Of a stretch of DNA of 64,000 nt, positions 28,053 to 36,123 are shown in pieces (the first letter of the stretch is position 1; the number at the start of each line of letters is the position of its first letter). This stretch comes from an uncultured Hyphomicrobiaceae bacterium. Lineage in GTDB: Bacteria; Pseudomonadota; Alphaproteobacteria; Rhizobiales; CAMYJA01. The notes beneath the pieces were generated by a model. It saw only the letters and a list, made by a program, of their open reading frames with translations, ran no database searches and was not told the DNA's origin. Location: the NCBI GenBank assembly GCA_947258705.1, contig CAMYJA010000003.1, forward strand, positions 62,001 to 126,000, in the 5' to 3' direction. Both the position numbers and the translations under genes were made by a program.

Positions 28053-29414
28053 ATGATCGATCATCAGAAGAAGAAACTTATAGAGAAATTCGCGGTACCA
28101 GTGCCGCGTTACACCAGCTATCCGACTGCACCGCATTTTTCCGACAACATCGACAGTATAGATTTCGCGGACAATTTATTGGCCTTGCGTTCCGGTGCCC
28201 GGTTATCGCTCTATATGCATATCCCGTTCTGCGACACGCTTTGCTGGTTCTGTGGCTGCAACACCAAAATGGTGAAGCGCTACGATCCGATCGCTAAATA
28301 TCTGCCGTTGTTGATTAAAGAAATCGAGAATGTCTCCTGCCTTTTGCCATTCGATCACACGGTGCGTCACATTCACTGGGGCGGCGGGTCGCCCAACATT
28401 CTCAATGAAGACGATATCGGAAGGCTCTCGGATGCAACGAGGGCTGCTTTCCAAATTGGGGAAGACGCCGAATTTGCGGTTGAAATCGACCCCAGGGACC
28501 TTCGGGATACGCAGATCGCAGCCTTTGCCGATGCAGGCGTCACACGTATCAGCGTGGGCGTTCAGGATTTCTCGGAAAAAGTGCAATGGGCAATAAACCG
28601 TATTCAGAGCTTTGAAGAAACGGAACGGGCCATCACGAAGTTCCGTGAAAAGGGCGTCCGGTCGATAAATATGGACCTTATCTATGGCCTGCCCTTCCAG
28701 ACGAAGCAAAGCGTCGCGGATTCCATTGAAAAAGTGCTTCTTATTTCACCCGACCGCATCGCGCTTTTCGGATATGCCCATCTGCCCAAGAGAATAAAGC
28801 ATCAGGCCATGATCGATGATGATGCCCTGCCCGATATATTCGAGAGATATGAGCAAGCCGAGACGCTTGCCCGGTACCTGATCAACGCGGGATATGTCCG
28901 CATCGGACTTGATCATTTCGCAAAACCGACGGACCCCATGGCTGCAAGTAAGGCCGACGGCATTTTGCGGCGGAATTTCCAGGGGTATACGACGGACAAG
29001 GCCGATGCTCTCATAGGATTGGGGGCTTCGGCGATCAGCCAGTTCGATGGTGCATATTTCCAGAATGCCGTGCCGACCGCACAATATCTCAAAGCCATCG
29101 AGGAAGAGGGGCTGGCGACGCGGCGGGGTTATGTGCTGTCGAAGGAGGACATGGTCCGGCGTGACGCCATCGAACAGATCATGTGCAACCTCGAGCTTTC
29201 CGAAAACCGCCTGAAGGCGATATTCGGTGAGCACGCAAATCCGGTTTTGAGCGAAGTGACGACATTATTGGATTCCGATGACGAACGGCTCTTGCGGCGA
29301 ACGGATGACGGCTTCAAGGTGAAGGAAAAAGGCCAACCGTTTCTGCGGTCCATATGCGCCCATTTCGATACCTATCTTGCCGCGGCAAAAGCGGTTCACT
29401 CGACCGGCGTGTAA
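28053..29414 (+). CDS. hemN: Oxygen-independent coproporphyrinogen III dehydrogenase
   Basis: The 453-residue radical-SAM enzyme converts coproporphyrinogen III to protoporphyrinogen IX without oxygen, supplying haem for cbb3 oxidase when oxygen is low. It has PVPRYTSYPTAPHFS at the N-terminus and the cluster motif CDTLCWFCGC (Cys60, Cys64, Cys67 plus Cys69), followed by HWGGGSPN. ATG 28053 gives the normal family N-terminus; the frame is open further upstream into the preceding gene, which I reject because the extra residues match nothing. It sits between ccoN-linked genes and fnrL. Confidence 0.94.
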   Translation: MIDHQKKKLIEKFAVPVPRYTSYPTAPHFSDNIDSIDFADNLLALRSGARLSLYMHIPFCDTLCWFCGCNTKMVKRYDPIAKYLPLLIKEIENVSCLLPFDHTVRHIHWGGGSPNILNEDDIGRLSDATRAAFQIGEDAEFAVEIDPRDLRDTQIAAFADAGVTRISVGVQDFSEKVQWAINRIQSFEETERAITKFREKGVRSINMDLIYGLPFQTKQSVADSIEKVLLISPDRIALFGYAHLPKRIKHQAMIDDDALPDIFERYEQAETLARYLINAGYVRIGLDHFAKPTDPMAASKADGILRRNFQGYTTDKADALIGLGASAISQFDGAYFQNAVPTAQYLKAIEEEGLATRRGYVLSKEDMVRRDAIEQIMCNLELSENRLKAIFGEHANPVLSEVTTLLDSDDERLLRRTDDGFKVKEKGQPFLRSICAHFDTYLAAAKAVHSTGV

Positions 29415-29427
29415 TATCCGATATAGA

Positions 29428-30165
29428 CTATTGGACGTCCTGATTGGCCATGGCTTCAAGCGCGTCCATATCGCTGATAATTATGTGACGCTGATCGCGG
29501 ACGTCTATTGCACCGCATTTTTTCAGCTTGGTCATCTGACGGCTGACGGTCTCGATCGTAAGGCCGAGATAATCGGCAATATCAGCCCGCGGGAGCGGCA
29601 GGTCGAAACTTGTCTCCTTGTAAGGCGACGAATGCTCGCATCCGATCATGGCCGTGCGTTTGGCAATGAGGAGAAGAAGGCTTGCGACTTTTTCTTCAGC
29701 CGATTTGCGGCCGAGGAGAAACATCCAATCCCGGGCTGAATCGAGTTCATCAAGCGTATGCTCGAACAGTCGGTGCTCGAGCCCTTTGAATTTTTCCAGC
29801 AGTTTCTCGAAATCCCTATGCGGGAAGCAACAAAGTTCCGTCTCCGTCACCGCCTCGGCAAAATAAGGATTTTTTTCCGCGTATACGCGGCCCAGGAAAT
29901 CGGGCGGGAACAGCAGTCCTATGATTGACTGCCGGCCGTCTTCCGACGTCTTGTTGAGCTTGACCACCCCGGTGACAATGTTGCAGAAATATTCGACCGG
30001 CATCTCATCGGACATGATCACCTGGCCGCGTTGGCAATTTTTCCGCTTGGTGATCTTGCCCAGCTCAGCGATTTCTTCAGCTGAGAGCGCGCCGCAGATA
30101 CCATCATGACGCACCACACAAGTATCGCAGTGATTCTTTTTGTCAGGGCTTGAATCAAAAGACAA
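29428..30165 (-). CDS. fnrL: FnrL-type Crp/Fnr transcription regulator
   Basis: The 245-residue protein has an N-terminal cysteine cluster CDTCVVRHDGIC (Cys13, Cys16, Cys24) and an internal Cys112/Cys113, giving the four ligands expected for an oxygen-labile 4Fe-4S centre. A cyclic-nucleotide-like beta roll and a dimer helix follow. The C-terminal winged helix has the recognition motif ETVSRQ (Glu205, Ser208, Arg209), which in FNR reads TTGAT half-sites. It is therefore the likely regulator of the boxes at 13137, 15570, 16133 and 27309. It converges with hemN, 13 bases away. No exact box is seen at its own promoter. Confidence 0.92.
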   Translation of the reverse strand: MSFDSSPDKKNHCDTCVVRHDGICGALSAEEIAELGKITKRKNCQRGQVIMSDEMPVEYFCNIVTGVVKLNKTSEDGRQSIIGLLFPPDFLGRVYAEKNPYFAEAVTETELCCFPHRDFEKLLEKFKGLEHRLFEHTLDELDSARDWMFLLGRKSAEEKVASLLLLIAKRTAMIGCEHSSPYKETSFDLPLPRADIADYLGLTIETVSRQMTKLKKCGAIDVRDQRHIIISDMDALEAMANQDVQ

Positions 30166-30628
30166 AACACTGTCCCGTTTGAGTTGTTTGATCGATTTTA
30201 TATTTACAGCAATCCTAAAGGTTTGCGGACTTACTGCAAGACCCGATTTCAGTAAGAAAGTGCGGCAGGACGGCCATTTTTCGGAGATTTCCGGTATCGA
30301 TTTGACGGTTTGTTACGATTGCGGCCCCACCCTGCTTGTGCTTGATGAATAGGTGGGCAACTGGAAACGCAAGGCGATGGCGGTGCTTCACAGGGCCAGG
30401 GGTGCGGACGTGTTCGGCTGTTTCGTCGATGACGACACCCAGCGCAACCTGACGGATTTAAATTTCAAGGATCATGATATTGTCGGGGTGGATAAGGCAG
30501 GCAATGAAAAGCCGGGCATGGATCCATTTGCCCGCAATTGACCATATTCGATACTTAAATAATGACCGGATTACCCGGGAACATTGGGAGGTTTTGTTCG
30601 TGAAACATTTTTGGCATGAGGTAAATAT
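30166..30628. other. Gap with two doubtful short frames
   Basis: This 463-base stretch lies between fnrL and a small secreted protein. Two short plus-strand frames abut in the same direction: one ends at 30352 (DLTVCYDCGPTLLVLDE) and the next runs 30353-30541 from GTG (62 codons, ending PGMDPFARN). Their composition looks protein-like, but no family is recognised. They could be pieces of a decayed gene. TTGATCGAT near 30188 is only half of an FNR box. Confidence 0.4.
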
Positions 30629-30943
30629 ATGAGCACTTTATTCAGACATTTTTTCATCGTCGCGCTTTTTGCGGCGTTTTCGATGCCGCTTCTGATGACC
30701 GGAGAGGCACAGGCCAGAACCTGCAAGAGCTATTACAATTCCGGTATCGGGAAAGTGACGATAACAAAAACCGGAGCCCGGCTTTCCGCCCGTTCCGCCT
30801 GGCGAAAGAAAGTCAGAAAGCTTCACGGCGGGAAATGGGGAAGCTGGACGATCGCGGCGAACAAGCATTATGACTGGTGCTACAGAAACAGTAACAATAA
30901 ATGGAAGTGCAAGGCGCTGGCGCGTGCGTGCAGACCCTTCTAA
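30629..30943 (+). CDS. Small secreted cysteine-containing protein, unknown
   Basis: The 104-residue protein has a clear signal peptide (hydrophobic to about residue 25, AQA-R cleavage near 29). The mature part is about 75 residues, basic, with four cysteines (TCKSYY, DWCYRN, WKCKA, RACRPF) that could make two disulfides, and Trp-rich spacing. A moderate ribosome site (ATGAGGT) precedes the start. A perfect terminator lies 55 bases downstream, so it is a complete single-gene unit. I do not recognise the family. Confidence 0.75.
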   Translation: MSTLFRHFFIVALFAAFSMPLLMTGEAQARTCKSYYNSGIGKVTITKTGARLSARSAWRKKVRKLHGGKWGSWTIAANKHYDWCYRNSNNKWKCKALARACRPF

Positions 30944-30998
30944 GCGATCTTGCCACCGTTCCGAACGGGAACGATCTCAGGTTAAAAAGATAATTTTC

Positions 30999-31023
30999 AG
31001 GGGCCCCTGCCGGGGCCCCTTTT
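30999..31023 (+). terminator. Rho-independent terminator
   Basis: AGGGGCCCC (30999-31007) pairs perfectly with GGGGCCCCT (31012-31020) around the loop TGCC, followed by TTT. It ends the transcript of the small secreted protein. Confidence 0.85.
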
Positions 31024-31144
31024 ATCTGTGCCGCTTATGCGGCCTCTCTATGGTGCGTAAACATATGGGGCCCAAACTTCCTGAACGCCGCTCGCACTCG
31101 CGCCAGCCTGTCGCCACCGAACATTGCGCCTGAATTCCCGACGC

Positions 31145-31963
31145 TCATCCCACTGCCTCGAAAGGCGTCTGATCCCTTCGGATATTCTGGTGCGCGGGCA
31201 CGATCTCCACCCGCGTGACCGGATTTTCAAGTTCTGAATAATCGTGGACATGGTAGGCCACCGCGTCAGCCTCCCGGCCGAAATATTCTCCCTTTCGCAA
31301 ATCAAGGGCCACGCTCGTCATGCTCGATCCCAATACGCCGCCAATTGTTCCCGATGTATTGCGGTGAATGTGACCGCAAATGATGCGAACCCGCCCCTCA
31401 TGACCGGCGACGATTTGTCCGAATTTTTCAGTCATTGCCCGGTCCTCGAATTGAAACTGATAAGGTTCCGGTGCTTCGAGTGCATCATATGGCGGGTGGT
31501 GCATGACGATAAGCGCCGGCTTGTCCGGGGTATTGCGATTTTCTTCAAGCGCGTTTTTCAGAAAATCTGCCCGTGCCTGGCAAAAATGACCGAGACCGCT
31601 TGTCTCCGATGTCGTATCAAGAGCAATCAGCTGAACAGGATGCTCTTTAATCGTGTAACAAAAATGTGGGGAGCTATCCGTAATCGGAAATTGCGCGCCA
31701 AACAATTCTCGCATGTGAGTGCTGTCATCGCGATTTCCCGGTATGAAGTAGAGCGGCACCTTGAGTGCGCTCATGATGTCCATTGCCATCGCGTATTCGG
31801 AGGCTAAATCGTCGTGAGTTAGATCGCCCGTATGGACAACGATATCAGGCGCTGGCTGTAACGCATTAATATGCGCAATACAGGCACGAAGATTGGCACA
31901 ACGGGCTTCCGCCGTTTCACCGGTCGCGGTGAGATGGCTATCTGAAATTTGAGCTATTATCAT
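31145..31963 (-). CDS. Class III cyclic-nucleotide-type phosphodiesterase (CpdA-like)
   Basis: The 272-residue cytoplasmic calcineurin-like phosphoesterase has all five metal-site motifs in order: DSH near the N-terminus (AQISDSHL), GDLTHDD, GNRDD, MHHPPYD and GHIHRN. The layout fits the CpdA/Rv0805 group, which hydrolyses 3',5'-cyclic AMP, but related enzymes act on other phosphodiesters. The length is typical. It is a single gene facing the terminator of the small secreted protein. It could link cAMP level to the Crp/Fnr regulators, which is inference. Confidence 0.85.
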   Translation of the reverse strand: MIIAQISDSHLTATGETAEARCANLRACIAHINALQPAPDIVVHTGDLTHDDLASEYAMAMDIMSALKVPLYFIPGNRDDSTHMRELFGAQFPITDSSPHFCYTIKEHPVQLIALDTTSETSGLGHFCQARADFLKNALEENRNTPDKPALIVMHHPPYDALEAPEPYQFQFEDRAMTEKFGQIVAGHEGRVRIICGHIHRNTSGTIGGVLGSSMTSVALDLRKGEYFGREADAVAYHVHDYSELENPVTRVEIVPAHQNIRRDQTPFEAVG

Positions 31964-32252
31964 AATGAGCGGTCTATAGCAGATTCACCGGGTTGTGCCA
32001 GCCCCGCCGGTTGGCTTTGGCCGATCGTTATTTTCAAGTGATGAAGGCAATGCAGGGCCGGGCACGGTCCCGTTCCCATGCAATTCAACTTTATGGATAT
32101 AGTGGCCCCCTATTTTTTCGCAACCCGGCTGACCCGGATATTACTAGCGCCGGGGCAGGTATTAGCGATATTAAGATTTCCGGGCTTGCCAAGTTCGGAC
32201 ACGTTCCACAACGAGAAATGTACTCAGGTCTTATCATGCAGAGGTCATGCAA

Positions 32253-32618
32253 ATGAGCGATAACTCTCCTTCCCTCAATGATTTAACCAGGCGACTAATC
32301 GCTTTTCGCGACGCACGGGACTGGAAGCAATTCCATTCTCTGAAAGATCTCATTTTGTCTTTGAACCTTGAGGCTTCCGAGATGCTGGAGCTTACGCAGT
32401 GGAAAAAGGATGACGTTTTTGAGAATTCAATCAAGGACCCTGACATCGGCGGCGCCTTGGCGGAAGAGTGTGCGGATGTGCTGCTCTATCTTTTGATGAT
32501 CGCGGAACGGTCGGGGATCGACCTCTTGCAGGCTGCGTCCGCCAAGATCGATAAGAACGAGATTAAGTATCCGGTTGAGAAATCGCGCGGCAACGCTCGC
32601 AAATATACCGATATCTGA
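32253..32618 (+). CDS. MazG-like nucleotide pyrophosphohydrolase
   Basis: The 121-residue protein matches the small all-alpha NTP pyrophosphatase family (RS21-C6/dCTPase type). NLEASEMLEL supplies ExxE and EECADVLLYLLMI supplies the EExxD motif that binds Mg2+. It probably hydrolyses non-canonical or excess dNTPs to monophosphates. ATG 32253 follows GAGG by eight bases; ATG 32247 is also possible. A standalone gene. Confidence 0.85.
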   Translation: MSDNSPSLNDLTRRLIAFRDARDWKQFHSLKDLILSLNLEASEMLELTQWKKDDVFENSIKDPDIGGALAEECADVLLYLLMIAERSGIDLLQAASAKIDKNEIKYPVEKSRGNARKYTDI

Positions 32619-32772
32619 ATACGGTTTCATTCGACAGAAATATCTGCGATATCCGGGCGGCAGTTTTTACCGCCTCGTTTTCCCGGCATCCGAACATGAC
32701 CGCGCCATCCGGCAAACGCATAAATAGCGGCGATCCTCAGACATGCTCAAATGCACGACCGGCTGCTATCCA

Positions 32773-33966
32773 TCATCCATCCAGCCCCTGATAATAGTCC
32801 ATCAGGATCTGGGCGACTTCGGGTCTTGAGAATTCGGGCGGCGGCGCTTCGCCATTGCCGAGCATCTCGCGCACGCGCGTTCCCGAAAGAAGAACGAAAT
32901 CCTCTTTGGTATGATCCGGCGCCTCGCGCATCATCACGACCTTGTCGAGCTTCTTCGAATAGGCTGTGTGATCCGCCTTGAAAATTTCGATCTCCAGCGC
33001 ATCGTCAGGGATCGTATCGAAAATCTCCTGAGCGCCGAAGTCGGAGTAATAGTCGCCCACGCCGGCATGGTCGCGGCCGACGATGAGATGGTTGGCGCCC
33101 ATGTTCTGACGGAACACGGCATGGAGTACGGCTTCGCGTGGACCTGCATAGAGCATGTCGAAGCCATAGCCGGAGATCATGACGCTGTTCGGCGGGAAAT
33201 AGAGTTCCACCATCTTGCGTATTGAACTGTCGCGCACGGGTGCCGGGATGTCGCCCGGCTTCAGTTTGCCCAGCAACATGTGAATGACCAGCCCGTCAGC
33301 CCCCAGACGGTCCATGGCCATATGGCACAGCTCCTCATGGGCGCGGTGCATGGGATTGCGGGTCTGGAAGGCAACTACGTTCTTCCAGCCGCGTTCGGTG
33401 ATTTCATTGCGGATCTCGACTGCCGTGCGGAAGGTGTCGGGGAATTCGTGCTGGAAATAGCTAAGATCAAGCACCTTCACCGGACCGGACAGCGCGGTTT
33501 TTCCCTGACCGTTGAATTCAGCCACGCCCGGATGCTCCGTATCGGTCGTGCCGTAGACGTGCCGGGTCATCTCCTCCATCTCGGCATCGGAAAACTCTTC
33601 GATGGCCTCGACATCCATGACCGCCATAATGGGATGGTCTTCCATATTGGGATCGCGCAAAGCGATCGTGTCGCCCTCGCGGATATGATGGGCTCCTGCG
33701 CTGTCGATCAGGTTGAGTACGGGCGTTGGCCAGAACAGGCCCGAGGTCGTATGCATGTCGCGCGCGACGGACAGGGCGTCCGCTTTGTTCATGTAGCCGG
33801 TCAGCGGGTTGAAATAGCCGCCTCCCATCATCACCGCGTTGGCCGCCGTGGCGGAACTCACGACGATATTGCCGAGCTCGGAAGCTTCACGTTTCAGCTT
33901 TTCATTTTCTGCGGGGTCGTAGACGAATAGCGGATTCAGCTCATCGGATCCATGCGGTTTGATCAT
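32773..33966 (-). CDS. sat: Sulfate adenylyltransferase (ATP sulfurylase)
   Basis: The 397-residue protein matches the homo-oligomeric dissimilatory-type enzyme. It shows the nucleotide-binding QTRNPMHRAHE (about residues 200-210) and GRDHAGVG (about 300), with FVLLSGTRVREML near the end. There is no fused APS kinase. In sulfur oxidisers it makes ATP and sulfate from APS and pyrophosphate; it can also run in the assimilatory direction. It is divergent from aprMBA across a 764-base gap, which supports the oxidative role. A three-codon basic start (MIKPHG) follows TTACAGGGA. Confidence 0.93.
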   Translation of the reverse strand: MIKPHGSDELNPLFVYDPAENEKLKREASELGNIVVSSATAANAVMMGGGYFNPLTGYMNKADALSVARDMHTTSGLFWPTPVLNLIDSAGAHHIREGDTIALRDPNMEDHPIMAVMDVEAIEEFSDAEMEEMTRHVYGTTDTEHPGVAEFNGQGKTALSGPVKVLDLSYFQHEFPDTFRTAVEIRNEITERGWKNVVAFQTRNPMHRAHEELCHMAMDRLGADGLVIHMLLGKLKPGDIPAPVRDSSIRKMVELYFPPNSVMISGYGFDMLYAGPREAVLHAVFRQNMGANHLIVGRDHAGVGDYYSDFGAQEIFDTIPDDALEIEIFKADHTAYSKKLDKVVMMREAPDHTKEDFVLLSGTRVREMLGNGEAPPPEFSRPEVAQILMDYYQGLDG

Positions 33967-34730
33967 TGTTTTTCCATCCCTGTAAGTTCTCGTGTTAGCG
34001 CCTCACAGCGCTTGCATTCGATTAATTTCGACTTCTTATATCCTGCCAGTTGCAAATATTCAAAAATTTGAATGTCTCTGCATAAAAGATATGTCCCCGC
34101 AAGTTGGCGATGGATGAACGAAGTTAAAGTCGGATATTCTCGCGGGGTGTGTAAAACACATTCGAGCGAATGGCAAACAATAGGCTCGGGGGTGCACAGG
34201 TTCGCATGACCGGTGGCAGGGATTCCGGCTGGCGAAACCGGAGAGCCTCGGAGGGGCGGGAATATCAGCCGAAACGGCTAATTGGACAACCCGAAAGCCA
34301 GAAACACGCAATCGCTGGACCAGTCCGTCTCCTTGTTGTTCGCCCTATCGAACAAATATCCGTCATGAACATATTAGCGGCGGTCGGCAGGTCATTGCCG
34401 CCCGCCACCGCATCGATATGTTTGACCGCATTTCGAAGTGGCGAAAATCCGCTTGAGCGCTGATCGCGTCGCGGCAAAATCGACCGGGGACGAAAGGTCG
34501 ACAGGCATATCGGAGGGGGGTGATTCCGCACCCTTATTCAATATCTACATTCAAACATGCGCATAAATGCTTGTGAATAAAATCAATTTCCGCTAGCTAT
34601 GGACCGCAAATAATGTTCGCTAGCTGCGATCTTTATTGACCGCGCTGCAAGCACAGCTATGCCAAATCAAATTGACCGTCTTTCAAAACTAAAAAAAGAG
34701 ACGAAAATTTTAGGGTAGGAGACCTGACTA
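33967..34730. other. Long intergenic region between sat and aprM
   Basis: This region spans 764 bases without a convincing gene. Overlapping frames on both strands (34170-34463 plus, 34265-34531 minus) lack family resemblance and ribosome sites. The last 170 bases are A+T-rich and probably hold the aprMBA promoter. Two copies of CGCTAGCT occur at 34591-34598 and 34618-34625, each containing the palindrome GCTAGC. A long untranslated leader or small RNA is possible but not shown. Confidence 0.55.
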
Positions 34731-35576
34731 ATGTTCACGCACAATCCATTCACAGAGCTTTCGGCGTTCATACCCCCCATGGTGATGCAAATATATGTCA
34801 TCGCGATGGCGGTTCTGGTCGTGGGCGGTACTCTCATTGACACTATGCACAAGAAAAGCGCCAAATGGTTCTTCGAAAATGCCGAAGAGGCCAAGAAGAG
34901 CGCAACCAAGACGGTTAGCACCGGGGATGCGGTCGCGATTGCCGGCCAAACGCTTGCCAATGAAATTTTATTGTCTGCCGAATTCTGCAATCAAAAGCGC
35001 AGACTTTCCCACCTCTTGACCATGTATGGCTTCCTTCTGTTCATTATCAGCACAGCCATCATGGTATTCTTCTACCCAACTGACGGTGCTGCAACGCCCA
35101 CATATCTGCCGGTTCTCTGGCATGTGGGAGCGCTGATGCTCGCCATTGGCGGTTACTGGTTCTGGTTTTTCATTCGGGTGGATGTCGCTGCGGAAGGGGT
35201 CAAGTTTTATCATCTCGTGCGCGCTGACCTGTTCATTCTCTCGCTTCTTGCAACTGCGACCTTCGCGTTGATCTGGTCCTATCTGCAGTGGACGGGTGGT
35301 ACCCCGATATGGGAAACTGTGTTTCTTGCTCTTTTCATCCTGTCCAGCACGGTTCTGTTCGGCGGGGTGTTGTGGTCGAAATTCGCACATATGTTCTTCA
35401 AGCCCGCTGCTGCTTTCCAAAAACGGATGACCAAGGCAGATGGGTCAGCGGAGAATTTGCCAACGATAGGCCGCGATGATCCCGAGCAGCGGAAAAGACA
35501 TTCCATGGAGCTTTTGCAAGATGCCCCAATGGATATGGGACTTGGTATCAAGCGCGAGCAGCCACGCCACTACTAA
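34731..35576 (+). CDS. aprM: AprM, membrane anchor of APS reductase
   Basis: The 281-residue protein has about five membrane helices (near 18-35, 97-115, 125-148, 165-190 and 200-222). It has a hydrophilic N-terminal loop rich in Lys and Glu and a cytosolic tail. Its position directly before aprBA identifies it as AprM, the proposed membrane link that lets APS reductase exchange electrons with the quinone pool in sulfur oxidisers lacking the Qmo complex. Start ATG 34731 follows GTAGGAG. A-T-rich codon use differs from the sat gene. Confidence 0.85.
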   Translation: MFTHNPFTELSAFIPPMVMQIYVIAMAVLVVGGTLIDTMHKKSAKWFFENAEEAKKSATKTVSTGDAVAIAGQTLANEILLSAEFCNQKRRLSHLLTMYGFLLFIISTAIMVFFYPTDGAATPTYLPVLWHVGALMLAIGGYWFWFFIRVDVAAEGVKFYHLVRADLFILSLLATATFALIWSYLQWTGGTPIWETVFLALFILSSTVLFGGVLWSKFAHMFFKPAAAFQKRMTKADGSAENLPTIGRDDPEQRKRHSMELLQDAPMDMGLGIKREQPRHY

Positions 35577-35643
35577 TAAATCAAACTGAAAGCTTCTAGA
35601 AACTCAACTAACAAGCTTCTTTCCAACATGTGAGGAAACGACT

Positions 35644-36123
35644 ATGCCTACTTTCGTCTATATGACCAGATGCGATGGTTGTGGAGAGTGCGTCGACATT
35701 TGTCCGTCCGACATCATGCACATCGATAAAACCTATCGGCGTGCCTACAATATTGAACCCGATATGTGCTGGGAGTGCTACTCCTGCGTCAAGGCCTGTC
35801 CGCATAATGCCATTGATGCCCGCGGCTATGCCGACTTTGCACCACTTGGCTCCAGCGTTCGCGTTGTACGCGATGAGCAAAAAGGCACAATCGCCTGGAA
35901 AATCAAATTCAGAAACGGGACGGTCAAGGATTTCCTGTCCCCAATTACCACCAAACCCTGGGGCACTTGTATTCCCCAGCTGGCGGATGAAGCAGAACCC
36001 AGCAAGGAAATGCGTGACGGCGAATTGTTGTTTAACGAGCCCAAATATGTCCGTTTGGACGAAGGCGAATTGCATACCCTGGAATCCAATGGTCTCAAGT
36101 TGAAAGAAGGGGTGTATTACTGA
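35644..36123 (+). CDS. aprB: Adenylylsulfate reductase beta subunit
   Basis: The 159-residue iron-sulfur protein has two 4Fe-4S motifs: CDGCGECVDIC (Cys10, 13, 16, 20) and CWECYSCVKAC (Cys42, 45, 48, 52). The C-terminal tail that wraps AprA in known structures is present. It relays electrons between AprA and the membrane partner. Its stop overlaps the aprA start (ATTACTGATGG), which is translational coupling. Spacing to aprM is 67 bases. Confidence 0.95.
   Translation: MPTFVYMTRCDGCGECVDICPSDIMHIDKTYRRAYNIEPDMCWECYSCVKACPHNAIDARGYADFAPLGSSVRVVRDEQKGTIAWKIKFRNGTVKDFLSPITTKPWGTCIPQLADEAEPSKEMRDGELLFNEPKYVRLDEGELHTLESNGLKLKEGVYY

Noticed and set aside
34170-34531. Overlapping frames on both strands in the sat-aprM gap
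   Set aside because: They overlap each other, have no family resemblance and no ribosome sites. Treated as chance frames.
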